This document shows, one piece after another, positions 33,821-45,195 of a stretch of DNA of 64,000 nt. The notes below the pieces were generated by a model. The model did no database searches. It saw only the letters and a program-made list of their open reading frames with translations, and was not told where the DNA came from. Within the stretch, counting starts at the first letter, position 1. Each line of letters starts with the position of its first letter. Made by a program: the position numbers and the translations under genes. The stretch is from Desmodus rotundus. Lineage: Eukaryota > Chordata > Mammalia > Chiroptera > Phyllostomidae. The stretch covers positions 185,737,556 to 185,801,555 of the forward strand of contig NC_071389.1 of assembly GCF_022682495.2 (NCBI RefSeq), given 5' to 3'.

Positions 33821-36800
33821 AAATATCCAACCACTTGGTTCATATGAGAAATTGCATATATGAAGCATTTATAATTTGAGAATAGTTTTAATTTCATTGC
33901 TACTTAAGATATTCTCCTAATGCTTGTGGGATTTATGTCACTGCACCAGGAGATTACCAGGTTTTGCCATTAGGTTCACAGAATTCGATCTCCAAGTTAC
34001 TGTGTCTGCTAGAAGTTAGTCTCAGTGTGGCTAGACTCATATTTATTAATCTCTGAGATAATAGAAATAATTTATCAGGTATTAAAGCAGAATTCTATTG
34101 ATCACACAAGTATTGTGTTCATAGAAAGCTACTGGTAGTAGGAATTTTCAATTTCTATAATTCTGTATTAATGCAAGTTCAATACAGTGAGAATATCTTG
34201 AAATACTATTTTTTCCTATGTTCACGATCAGAGCAATTATAAAAAGCAGTTAATTCAATATGTACTTTCTGTGATATTTCCAAAAAGAAAACATAAAAAC
34301 ACCACTTAGACAAAATTTTATTAAGTTTTCCTAACCATTTGTGAATGTAAAATTTTAAAAACACACTACGGAGTACTGGGGAATATTAGGAAAATATTAA
34401 CAACACTTTTGCCAGTAAATCCTACAAACATACTTTTTTGTTCTTGTAGAAAAGCACAGTAAGACTTGGTCTTCAGGAAATAATACATGTAGAGATTTAG
34501 CTAAGAGTATGTTAATCATAGCACATCATTAATATCGGTATGACCGTAAAATAAAAGACCATGCAGCCATTAAAAACGATGTAGATGTTGGTGTATCTTA
34601 AAAGAATTATGTGTGGTGCTGAAGTGGTTTGTTTGGAAAGACTGCAGTGATGAAACATTAACATACAATATTTCTTAATTATCTGTATTCAGCCAAGAAC
34701 AGCACAATACTGCATGATTTCTGGTGCATGGCATGTGTTATCTATTATAATTGACCCTATGTGGCTAGTCTTTCATATAATACACTTTATTCAATAGGAC
34801 CAACTTTCTCAAATGTCTTTTGCTAAACTATCCTCACAAATTATCACATTGGAATGAAGGAATATATTAAATGGAATGGATTAATGTTGGGTATGACTTT
34901 TGAGGCCCTCTAGTGGTCAGATGTGGCAATGTTGAAACACTGCCTACTCAAGGTCACCATTTCTAAAACCTACTGAGTTATGGAGATGAAAAGAGGAGTA
35001 AGTCATCGCATTCAATAACCTTGGGCTTCTACAGCACTTTGCAACGCACAAAACACTTCATTACAATCCCATCCAGTCTTCTGAACAATTCTACGTGATA
35101 ATATTATGACCTTGATTAGAGTATAAGCACCACAAAAACAGGAATTGCAGCTGTTTTGTTCACACCTGTGTTTCCAAAGCCTAAACCAGTGCCTGGCACA
35201 TAGTAGGCATTCAGTACATACTTGTTAGCAAATGCATGAACTATTGTAGATGAGGAGACTATGCTCAAGACAGTTGACAGTAAATATAAAGATATCTACT
35301 AGGATTGACTGAATTTTATTTAAAGGATAAATTCATTTTTACCTATTTATAGTTTTCCGCAAACTTGATTTACTTTTCATGTTGATGTAATAAAGAAAAT
35401 AGCATCTTGGCATTTTTGAAAAAATCCACTGGAATGTTACATCCGACTTTGTATCGTGAGAAAAATCTTGATTTGTTTTTGAATTACACTTTATTTAAAA
35501 TATTCTAAGCTTGAATATATTTAGAGATTAGTGTATTTTTATGTTTTTAGTTTAACATTTATAAAGCACTTAACTATATACAAAGCATTATTCTTGGAAT
35601 AATGAAGTATAGCATTCAATCCTCAGGATAGCGCTCTATAAAATTTGCTGGATAAACGATGAGAGAAAAATAAGTTAAATCTAGCATGGCATACTTATTT
35701 TAGAAATTAAGATCAATTTCCTGACAGTGCAGTGAAAATGGATATTGGTAAAGATATGACTGTAGGTGGCCCTAGGACCTCCGTTAAAAAAAATGAACAG
35801 GTTTCATATGCTTCTTGTGAAAGGAATAAATAGATTTCTCTCACACTGAAAGTGTGAGAGAAGCTGTGGCATGTAGATCCCTGCAGTAATTCATCCCACC
35901 GTGCCAGGTGCTCAGAAGCCCAGTACACAGCTGCGGAAGAATAGGCCAAACTGGTGCATGTTGGAGTAGTGAAATGGGACATTTTAAATGCTAACCCCAA
36001 GCACTGAGGTAAAATGAAGCTTCGTGCCTTTAAAGCAGAAATTTGCAATCGTTTCCATTTACCTTCAGCATTGGCAAAAGCCATTTTTGAAGTCCCAGGT
36101 ATTCTTATAGTTTACAAAAAAGTAGAGCCTTTGAATTCAATGAAGCTCAAAGGGCAGTTTAAGAAGGGAGAATCATTTGGAGCCTTCAGAGGATACTCTA
36201 GCAGCAGAGGTGCTATTTTTTGACTCGAGCCTCTCCTTCCCCATCTCCTTCACCTGGTTCACTATTGAAACTTCCAGTCCCTCCAGCCCGGGCTGGGTGC
36301 CCCCGGTGTGCTTTCTTCCCACCTGACATTATTCCTGTCGCTGCATGGCACCTGAGACTGTTTCCCATTTACTTACCTAAATCCCTCACCAAACCTAGGA
36401 TGAGAACTCCGCGACTCACTTGTTCACAATTGCATCTCCTGGATTTAATGTCTAAATGTTTGTGGAGGAAATGAAGAAGGAAAGGAAATAGCCTTTTACT
36501 GATGGAAATAAGCATCAGTATGTGTCCAGTGAACCGCTAGTTATATTGTTGATCAACCCACTGCGAAAGGATTTTTCTTGAGAAAATGTCATGGTAGAGT
36601 TCAAAGAACATGACCTTATTTTGTAGAGGAGAGAGAGAGAAGAAGGGGTAATAAGAGTGGCTTTAAAGATACGGATTTCTTTTGTTACATTAACACAATA
36701 GAGAATGATGCAGTTGTACAGAGCGGATGTGAGAAATGTCCCAACTTACTATCCAGGTTTTGGCTTTAAAATATTTATTTTCAGGGTTGTCAGAGCATAC

Positions 36801-36890
36801 GCAGAACATAACATACAGACTTAGATTAGCTAGGGTCTGGGTCCAGCCCAGCATTTGTGATTGCTTTGATTCAACCACAGTGCAGTGGAA
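33821..36890. other. Intergenic DNA downstream of GAS2L3
   Basis: The region is AT-rich and mostly unique. A MIR-like block with an L2-like 3' end lies at 34995-35250, and a short L1-like phrase ('accatgcagccattaaaaac') at 34560-34580. A perfect 12-bp-arm palindrome is at 35836-35862. A 69-codon plus-strand frame at 36014-36223 and a 123-codon minus-strand frame at 35713-36084 show no recognisable domain, so I do not call them genes. Confidence 0.5.
34995..35250. repeat. MIR remnant followed by L2 3' end
   Basis: 'ctttgcaacgcacaaaacac' and 'cttctgaacaattctacgtg' fit an inverted MIR. 'gtataagcaccacaaaaaca', 'gtgcctggcacatagtaggc' and 'ttcagtacatacttgttagc' fit the sense 3' end of L2. Both are old, and their boundary near 35110 is approximate. 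Confidence 0.5.
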
Positions 36891-37133
36891 CGCCAATTCA
36901 TTCATTTGCTCATCTAGTAAACACCTTTTCTGGGTGCCTACTCGGTGCCAGAGACTAAGCTATATTCTAGGGATATGGTGATATGACCAGTCCCTGTTCT
37001 CCGGGAGATACAATCTTCATTCAAGTGTTTTTTTCATCATCCTGTGTGTATTAAACCCCTTTTATACATACTGCGTGTGGGGCATAGATTTAGCGTAAGA
37101 CATTGCCTGAGTCTGACTAGTTTGTACTTTCTG

Positions 37134-37830
37134 CTTTTTTTTTAAATTCAATTTTTGGGTAGGAGGGGGTGTGGACATTGGTTAATGAAATTACATCGGT
37201 TTAATGTGTACAATTCTATAAGACATCATCTGTACACTGTGTTGTGTGTTCACCACCCCAAGTCAAGTCTCCTTCCATCGCCATTTATCCCCCCTTTACC
37301 CTCTTCTACCTCCCCTGTACCCCCTTTCCCTCTGGTAATCACCATACTGTTGTTTATGTCTGAGTGGGGGTTTTTTTTTTCTTTGCTTAATTCCAGCTCC
37401 CATACCCCCTCCCTTCTGACAGCTGTCATTCTGTTCTCTGTATTTATGAGTCTGTTCCTATTTTGCTTGTTAGTTTATTTTTGTTCATTAGATTCCATAT
37501 GTAAGTGAAATCATATGGTATTTATATTTATCTGACTGGCTTATTTCACTGAGCATAATGCTTTCCTGGTCCATCCATGCTGTCACAAAAGGTAAGATTT
37601 CCCTCTTTTTTATGGCCGAGCAGTATCCCATTGTATAATGTACCACAACTGTCTTATCCACTCATCTATTGATGGGCACTTGGGCTGCCCCCAAACCATG
37701 GCTATTGTGAATAACACTGCAGTGAACATAGGGGTGAATATATTCTTTTGAATTAGTGTTTCAGATTTCTTTGGATATATTCCCAGAAATAGAGTTGGTG
37801 GGTCATAAGGCAGTTCCGTTTTTTGGTTAA
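37134..37830 (-). mobile_element. L1 3' part, antisense (bat-type)
   Basis: It starts at a T-run (inverted tail), then 'gtttaatgtgtacaattcta', 'catcatctgtacactgtgtt', a C-rich 3' UTR, 'tcatatggtatttatattta', 'gtatcccattgtataatgta', 'catctattgatgggcacttg' and 'gaatatattcttttgaatta'. These are the inverted 3' UTR and end region of L1. The 138-codon minus frame at its right end extends into unique sequence and is not a gene. Confidence 0.75.
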
Positions 37831-38950
37831 AAAAAAGAAACCTAACAGTATGATGATCTTTTTGACTGTAGCCCCATTCAGTTCTTTCTTTGTGAATTAT
37901 TTTACCCTTGGGATAAATTACCTTCATAAGAACAGCTTGTATTTTCTCATATTGCTTGTGCTTTCTCATATTGGAGTCCATAAAAGAAAATGAAAAACTG
38001 GTATTTGTTTCAAGTCTCAAGAACAAGAGTCATTTACCACCAACTGTCCAGAATTTGGTTGACATTGGTCTGAACCACGGGGGGAGGTCTCTGGCATGAG
38101 GGAGCCATTGATTTCCAGCATTGGCCTCTTCTCTCCAGGTCACGAGACCACTGTGATGCACATGTGTCCCCTCGGTCCTCCCAAATCCAAATCAGTACTT
38201 TGGTGGCTGGGAATGCTCAATTGCTGAGTGCTACTGAGGATGAGTATCAGTAACGTCTAAGTCAGCAAGGTTTGTTGTATCCCTGGACCAGGAGACTCGT
38301 GAGCCTTCCCTGAATTGGCCCATTTGAGGCCTTCCAAAGCTCTTTTCTGAATGAGATATAAAATGTTCTAGACCCTCTCTCCCCAGTTCCTAGAGAAGCC
38401 ACTCCAACCCTTACACTACAGTGTCATCACAAGTTATTGATTTAACCAGCTCAGTAAAACTCAGTCAAACCAGTGCTTGGGAATCATGGAAACAGAACTG
38501 TGGATTGGCTGACTTTTTCTGTTGGTAGTCTTGGTGTTTTGTAGACACAGTCTGAGATGCCCAGAGTTTATTTTATCATCCAGAATCATTCCTATCCCTG
38601 GAATTCTGTCCCTATATGACCTTCAGTGACTCCTTGAAAGTGTTCAAGGGCTTTTACCTGTCCTCTTTGTTTTTCCTCCTAAGAAATCCTGGTAGATGAA
38701 GATAAATTATAATTGATTATTTAACACATTAGCTTTGAAACTGGTGGAGATGTTAAATATGCTCATTGCTGTCCATGCCTGCTTGCCTCCTAGGACAGCA
38801 GAACTTTGCTGTCCCTGTCAACTCTTTTTAGTTTTTAAATGGTTGCTGGAAGAAGGATGAGGAAGAGGAGGAGGAAGAAGCTGTTAGCAGATTTCATCAC
38901 CATATTTGGATCTTCTTCCTAAAACCTGAAAGGGTTCTGAGATCATATTT
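37831..38950. other. Intergenic stretch with no recognised element
   Basis: I see unique-looking sequence with average composition, a short GGA/GAAG-rich run near 38855-38880, and no convincing repeat, exon or RNA gene. Confidence 0.4.
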
Positions 38951-38954
38951 AAAT

Positions 38955-39090
38955 AGAACTCATTTTGTGCCAGACGCTGTTCTGAATGCTTTACAGGTAG
39001 TAACTCATTTACCTTTTCCCACTCTAGGAGACATCTCCATTATCCCTATTTTACAGATGGCAAAGCTGAGGCACTGAAATGTCTCTCCCA
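38955..39090 (-). repeat. MIR SINE, antisense
   Basis: 'ttttgtgccagacgctgttc', 'gtagtaactcatttaccttt', 'attttacagatggcaaagct' and 'gaggcactgaaatg' are the landmarks of an inverted MIR. Confidence 0.65.
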
Positions 39091-39799
39091 TGCTTCCACT
39101 TGGTAGAGAAGGCCTGATAAAAAGTCATCTCAAGTGATTTTTCATCTGAGATTTTTCACTTGATCATCGGCTCTTTAGCTTTCTCCAGAAGCAGAGATTC
39201 ATTGGGCAGAAAAATGTATCGGGGATGCCTGTTTCAAATGTCTCATAGTTAGGAGTGCCGGCCACATAGCCAGCGTGCTTGGCCTGTGGTATGCCCGTGT
39301 GCCTGCACAGCTGTGATGCAGCCGCTGGTCTCCCCCAGAACCAAGACCAGCTCACTATACCCTCTCTTCCATCTTGAATTTCTCTCTGCCCAGCTTTCCC
39401 CTTCATCCTACAAACATGCTCAAGTCACTGTTACACGTTTTCTCTTCTTTTTCTCCCGACTCCCTCATCCCCAAGTGCCCACCATGTATTGGTCAGGATG
39501 GGCTAGGCTTTGGTGCAGAAACAATAAACCACCGTGGCTATGACAACCCAGGCTGCTTCTCTTTTGTGCTATGTCCATCAGATGGACTCTGATGTCCATC
39601 AGAGTCCCCTGGGGTCTTGCTCACTGTAGTGGGACCCAAGCGGATGGAAGTTTTGTCATGACCAACACTTCAGTGGTTCCTGTGGAGGGAGAAGAGGGTG
39701 TGAGAAAGGCCGGTCCCTTATTTGTTAATCTTCTCTTGGTCCTCCTGACATACTTCTGATTTTTCCCATGATTCCCTGGTCTTTTACTCCTTACCCCTA

Positions 39800-40560
39800 T
39801 TTTATGACTTGTGTTCCTCCTCTGCCCTTTCGTGTAGCTACTCTGTAAAAATCACTCCTTGGCCTTCTTCTAACAAATATTTTCTCTGTTGGCAATTTAT
39901 TCCAAACTGCAGTTTCCAATACCACTTCTGTGTGAATGATTTCCAGATCTTTATTTTCAGCTCTGCTACCCTTTGTCAGCAGCGATCGGCCTTCTTCCAT
40001 TCCTAACTAAAATCTCTTATGTAAAAAGGAAGTTTCCACCTTCACCAAATCTGCGCTTTCTCCTGACTCCCCTATTTTTGTTGACATTCCTTCCTCTTCC
40101 CACATCGAAACTTTCAAATTATTTTAGCATGCGTCTCAAATCCATCCCTCTTCCTCTGTTCCTGCCTAAGTTCATGGCCTTCTCATCACTCTCCGGGAAG
40201 ACAATAGCCTCTCCTAGCTCTTCACACTGCCAGCTTCTGTCTGTGGTTCATGGCTGCACATGGTGCAATGCTAGGGAGCACCACCCACTATGTATTCTAG
40301 GGAAATGGTGCCCCCCCTGCAGTTGTACAGTGCTGTGGCTCTGCAGGCCCACAGTGCGCATAATAACCTGTCCACAGCCCAACTTGAATCCTGACACATC
40401 ACTGCTCAAGAAACTTTCTTGGCTTCCCTGTGCAACCTAAATAAAGGCCAAAAGCCTTGGCTCTCTACCCCCACAGGTCATGATGGAAGTTACTCTCCCT
40501 CTTCTACGTCTCTCCTATACCTAGTAGTATTTTCAGCCCTGCATTATAGTGATTTCAGAA
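39800..40560 (+). repeat. L2 LINE fragment, sense
   Basis: 'attgaatcctgacacatcac'-like sequence at 40384-40405, then 'aagaaactttcttggcttcc', 'ctaaataaaggccaaaagcc' and upstream 'tcttccacatcg'-like blocks follow the L2 3' half. The 155-codon plus-strand frame here is a degraded L2 relic with no usable start or domain. Confidence 0.5.
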
Positions 40561-40689
40561 CAGTTTTTCTCTTACCTACTGGATAAGTGAGATGTTACTT
40601 CTTATTTGGGGGATTAAACCAATGAAAACAAACAATTTGCTGCTAATGGTGAAAAAATCCAAGCCAAAGAGTCTGAGTTTCAAAAGAGA

Positions 40690-41370
40690 AAGTATTGGCT
40701 CACATAAATGAGAACTACAGAGGGTATATCCTGCTGCCGCAGGGCACCAGAATGCAGGGCTCAGCCGAGATCCTTGCGACTCCTTCCTCCTCTTCCCATC
40801 CCAGGAAGTGGAAACCACAGCAGGCCTGTCTGGTGGGAGCTGGAGCCAAGGAGGAGATGCAGCTGCTGCCAGAGATGCTGCCCAAGGTGGAGAGAGAGAA
40901 GACACGCTGTGGCTCCCCGCTTTTCCTGGCCTCTAATGGCCCCACTGGTACCTGCCATTGGCTGACCCCAGACTCTGGAAAACACAGCCTATAGCGCCCA
41001 GTGGGGAGCAGGAGAAGGGCAAGGGTGCACCGTGAGAGCGAACAGGCTAACCACCAGCACAAGAAACTCAAAGTCAACAACAGAAAGTGGTGGGCCTGCC
41101 GAACTGTGGCGAAGCTCTGAATCCTGCCAGCCCATGCTGTAGCCAGCACAAAGGAGCAAGCTTTCCAGCTGGAGGCTTTCGTGTGAACAGGCGGGGAATT
41201 CTGGAACACACGTGGGAACAGCAGAGCACTCCCTTGGGCTGCACTGAAAGGTGCTTGCAAAGTGGGGAAAAGCATTCACACTGTGCAAAACCTGAAGCCC
41301 CGGCTCGGCTCGAGAAATTGTCCTTTGTTCAGGAAGCAAAACAAAAGTTACAGAAGAAAAAGAAAGAGTG
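40690..41370. repeat. GC-richer block, possibly an old LTR or LINE relic (unassigned)
   Basis: The block opens 'gtattggctcacataaatga' and contains 'aaggtggagagagagaagac' and 'ctgccattggctgaccccag', features I associate with old mammalian dispersed repeats, and ends in an A-rich stretch ('aaaagttacagaagaaaaag'). I cannot name the family. Overlapping open frames of up to 186 codons on the minus strand show no recognisable protein. Confidence 0.3.
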
Positions 41371-42109
41371 AAGGTATTTATTGATGGCTATAAAAATGTC
41401 AGGAGCAGGAAGGAAATGCTTGGACTTTCTTCAAACAAAATGAAGATACAAAGTGAAATAATTCTCAAGAATAAAAATCACAAATATAGTAAAGAGTCGG
41501 GTTTTTTTCTTAATTTTTGTATGGTTGCCATTTTTGATACTTATAACAGAAATCAGGAATGAACATTCATTCATTCATGCTTGCATTAATTCATTCATTC
41601 CAATGAGGACCTACTGTGGGCTGCTCACTGTGCTGGGGTTCTAGAGCACACTGATACAAATCATTTGCTGGGCTGTTCTAATGTTTTCCTTTTCTTTTGA
41701 AGTTGCAGGAGAGCATCCCACGTAATGACCTTTGATTTGAGAAAAGATCTCTTGTGTCCAGAAAGTACATAAAATGGTTGTTCACTTTGTACTTGCTGTG
41801 TGGTTTTAAACTTGAAGGTCACATGCTCTGGCTGGGTTTATTTCAAGTTAAATGGCTTGACCTGACTTGCAAATGATGGCTATGGAATGCACACAAAAAA
41901 GAAGTGTTGGCTGAGAAGGAAAATGCCTTTGGGTGAGGGCAGTGAACCTAAACCGGAAAATTTTGTATCTTTTGGTGGGGGGAGATTGAGATAGCTACTA
42001 AGTCTCTTGATACTTCCAGTTCTTTAATCACAAACAGGATATTTGTCATTTAATAACTGATTGTCATCTTACGACACAGATGCACCAACTAAAGACCTGG
42101 CTGTGAACC

Positions 42110-42835
42110 GTACAATCTTAGGCATATTACAAACGGGTCACTCCATATACATGGAGTCTGGAAAAAGTCCAGTTATTGTTACTATCACAAGAACAGTTTG
42201 TGTGACATCGATATAACCTGGCAGCCAAAGAGAGTGGACTGGAATGTGCATATATGAACAATGACAACTTCACTGTACTAGTCAGTGGGGTTGGTAGGTG
42301 CCAGTTGAGTGAGCATGTGTACTGTGTGGCTGTCACATTCAAAATGACTGAGTGAGTGGAGCAACAAATCTGCATTAAATTTTGCATTAAGCTTGAACAT
42401 TCCTCCGCAGAGCCTATTGGGATGATTCAGAAGGCTGCAGCTATGGGCAACTGGTGATTGGCAGCTTTATCATGACAATGTGCCCCCTCATGCATCATGT
42501 CTCGTGCAGACATTTTTGGTGAGACATCAAACCCCCCAGGTGACTCATCCCCTCTAAAGCCCAGATTTGGTGCCCTGTGACTTTTGGCTTAGTTTCCCAA
42601 AACTAAAATCTCCTTTGAAAGGAAAGAGATTTCAGACTGTTGATGGGATTCAGGAAAATATGATGGGGCAGCTGATGGCGATTGGGAGAACTGTGTGAGA
42701 TCCCAAGATTCCTGTTTTGAAGGGGACTGAGGCATCCTTGTCCTATGTACTATGTTTCATATATCTTGTATCTTCTTCAATAAATGTCTCTTTTTCATGT
42801 GATATGGCCGGATACCTTCTGGACAGACTTCTATA
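42110..42835 (+). mobile_element. Tc1/mariner element with internally deleted transposase
   Basis: The C-terminal catalytic part is readable: Y-H-D-N-V-P-P-H-A at about 42468-42494 and S-P-D-L-V-P-C-D-F-W at about 42558-42587. The two Asp codons (42474 and 42579) are separated by exactly 34 residues, the mariner DD34D hallmark. An N-terminal relic (I-C-I-K-F-C-I-K-L-E-H-S-S-A) lies at about 42370-42415, and the frame jumps directly from M-I-Q-K to the catalytic end near 42434, so most of the middle of the gene is missing. Stop codons break the frame, including one just before S-P-D. The 3' end is near 'ataccttctggacagacttc'. It cannot move itself. Confidence 0.85.
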
Positions 42836-43051
42836 ACTGAGTTCCTGCGGATGGCTAGCTTCACAGTTTTTTCTTTTTTAAATCAAAAGTGAGTCAAAAA
42901 AATTTGAATCACTAAGTAGTTGGAAATTTTAGCCCCACTCCCCTTCCATGACCCGCTTGGTCCACTGAACATTTGAATGAACTTCATCCATCCATCCATC
43001 CATCTATCCATACAGTATTTATTAAGTACTTCCTATTTTCAACAAAGATTT

Positions 43052-44949
43052 TTAAAATATATTTTATTGACTATACTATTACATTTGTCCCATTTTTTTC
43101 TCCTCTTTATTCCCCTCTGCCCTGTATACCCTGCCCACTAGCATTTCCCCACCTTAGTTCATGTCCATGGTTTGTACATATAAATTCTTTGGCGTCTCCA
43201 TTTCCTATACTATTCTTACCCTCCCCCTGTCTATTTTCTACCTACCATTTATGCTTCTTATTCCCTGTACCTTTTCCCCCATTGTCTCCCCTCCCTCTCC
43301 CTGCTGATAACCTCCATGTGATCTCTATTTCTGTGAATCTGTTCCTGTTCTAGTTGTTTGCTTAGTTCATTTTTTGTTTTTTAGGTTCAGTTGTTGATAG
43401 TTGTGAGTTTGTTGTTATTTTACTGTTCACAGTTTTGTCTTTTTCTTAGGTAAGTCCCTTTAACATTTCATATAATGAGGGCTTGGTGAGGATGAACTCC
43501 TTTAACTTGACCTTATCTGGGAAGCACTTTATCTGCCCTTCCATTCTAAATGATAGCTTTGCTGGATAGAGTAATCTTGGATGTAGGTCCTTGCCTTTCA
43601 TGACTTGGAATATTTCTTTTCAGCCCCTTTTTGCCTGTAAGGTTTCTTTTGAGAAATCAGCTAATAGTCTTATGGGAACTCTTTTGTAGGTAACTCTCTG
43701 CTTTTCTCTTGCTGCTTTTAAGATTCTCTCCTTATCTTTAATCTTGGGTAGTATAATTATGATGTGCCTTGGTTGTGCTTCCTTAGGTCCAGCTTCTTTG
43801 GGACTCTCTGAGCTTCCTGGACTTCCTGTAAGTCTATTTCCTTTGCTGGATTAGGGAAGTTCTCCTTCATTATGATTTCAAATAAGTTTTCGATTTCTTG
43901 CTCTTCCTCTTCTCCATCTGGCACCCCTATGATTCGGATGTTGGAACGTTTAAAGTTGTCCTGAAGGTTCCTAAGCCTCTCCTCATTTTTTTTGAATTCT
44001 TGTTTCTTCATTCTGTTCTGGTTAAATGTTTATTTCTCCCTTTTGCTCCAAATCATTGATTTGAGTCCTGGTTTCCTTCCTGTCACTGTTAGTTCCCTGT
44101 ATGTTTTCCTTTATTTCACTTTGCATAGCCTTCATTTCTTCCTCTATTTTGCGATCATACTCAACCATTTCTGTGAGCATCCTAATTACCAGTGTTTTGA
44201 ACTCTGCATCTGATAGGTTGGCTGTCTCTTCATTGCTTAGTTGTATTTTTTCAGGAGCTTTGATCTGTTCTTTCATTTGGGCCATATTTTTTTTGTCTCG
44301 CATGCCTATTATGTAGTAAGGGGCAGAGCCTTAGGTGTTTGCCAGGTCGGGGCAACCCACGTCACTGCGTTGTGGCGCTGTGTGTGGGAGTTGTCCGAGA
44401 GGGAACAATGCCGCTTGCTCAGTATTCCACCAGCTTTCAGTCACTTCCTCCTCTGCTACCCACAGGCAAATTGGGCCTTTCTGGTGCTGACTCCCGGGTG
44501 GGTGGGTTTGTATACATTCCAGGACCCTGTGGGTCTCTCCAATGAACTCTCCTGTGAGGCTGGGAATTTCTCCCGCTGCTTCAACCCCCATAGGTTTTTA
44601 CACTTAGAGGTTTTGAGGCTTCATTTCCCTCTGCTGGAACCCTGGGTTGCATGGTCTGTCTCACTCCTCGGTTGTTTCTCCCAGCTTATCTGCACGCAAA
44701 TGTAGGACCATCAGTCTGCCAGCCACTGCCTTGCCGAGAGTCCTTTCCACCCCGGCTGCCCATCTCCACCCCTTCTACTGGTGTGGATGAATGTTTCTTC
44801 TTTAACTCCTTGGTTGTCAGACTTCCATACAGTTCGATTTTCTGGCAGTTCTGGTTATTTTTTTGTTGTTGTTAAATTTGTTGTTGTCCTTCTTTTGGTT
44901 ATGTGAGGAGGCCAAGTGTACCTACCTATACCTCCATCTTGGCTGGAAG
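43052..44949 (-). mobile_element. ORF1-only L1-derived element (half-L1, HAL1-like), full length
   Basis: On the minus strand the element begins CCAGCCAAGATGGAGGTATA, a typical L1 5' end near 44945. It has a 5' UTR of about 640 bases, then an ORF1 relic from ATG at 44303 to a stop at 43446-43448, and passes straight into an L1-type 3' UTR of about 390 bases with an A-rich tail. ORF2 (normally about 3.8 kb) is entirely absent. A 21-base target-site duplication with one mismatch flanks it (43031-43051 and 45175-45195). The 3' UTR resembles other L1 3' ends in the window. Half-L1 (HAL1) elements that keep only ORF1 are known in mammals. Either this is one, or a full L1 lost ORF2 after insertion. 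Confidence 0.75.
43446..44303 (-). pseudogene. L1 ORF1p-like gene, broken by frameshifts
   Basis: The first segment (44303-44022) reads a charged coiled-coil-like stretch (E-E-T-A-N-L-S-D-A-E-F-K-T-L-V-I-R-M) and stops in frame. The second (44011-43757) reads S-N-I-R-I-I-G-V-P-D-G-E-E-E-E and E-N-F-P-N-P-A-K, the L1 ORF1p RRM signature, then shifts frame. A third frame continues with the H-I-I-I-I-L-P, K-D-K-E-R-I-L-K-A-A-R-E-K and A-K-L-S-F-R motifs of the C-terminal domain, to the stop near 43446. A run of eight A's on the coding strand near 44000 marks the first shift. Total span is 286 codons, close to intact ORF1p length. It is non-functional as it stands. Confidence 0.85.
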
Positions 44950-44959
44950 TCCTATTTTT

Positions 44960-45170
44960 TAAAAAAGATTTTATTTATTTATTTATTTTTAGACAGAGGG
45001 GAAGGGTGGGAGAAAGAGAGGGAGAGAAACATCAATGTGTGGTTGCCTCTTGCATGCCCCCTACTGGGGACCTGGCCTACAACTCAGGCATATTCCCTGA
45101 CTAGGAATTGAACTGGCGACCCTTTGGTTCACAGGCCAGTGCTTGGTCCACTGAGCCGCACCAGCCAGTA
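44960..45170 (-). mobile_element. VES-type SINE inserted into the half-L1 target-site duplication
   Basis: Inverted SINE: A/T-rich tail, 'gggagagaaacatcaatgtg', 'ctactggggacctggcctac', 'ttccctgactaggaattgaa' and head 'gagccgcaccagccag'. The 14-base duplication gaagtcctattttt at 44946-44959 and 45171-45184 flanks it. The duplicated bases span the junction between the L1 5' end (gaag) and that element's own right-hand TSD copy, so the SINE came second. Confidence 0.92.
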
Positions 45171-45195
45171 GAAGTCCTATTTTTAACAAAGATTT

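Noticed and set aside
36014..36223. 69-codon + frame with a protein-like composition (A-I-F-E-V-P-G-I-L-I-V-Y-K-K-V-E).
   Set aside because: Short, no homology I recognise, no conserved motif, and a longer antisense frame overlaps it.
43052..44949. Reading the half-L1 as a normal 5'-truncated L1.
   Set aside because: The L1 5' end and ORF1 are present while ORF2 is absent, and the TSD brackets both ends, which a 5' truncation cannot explain.
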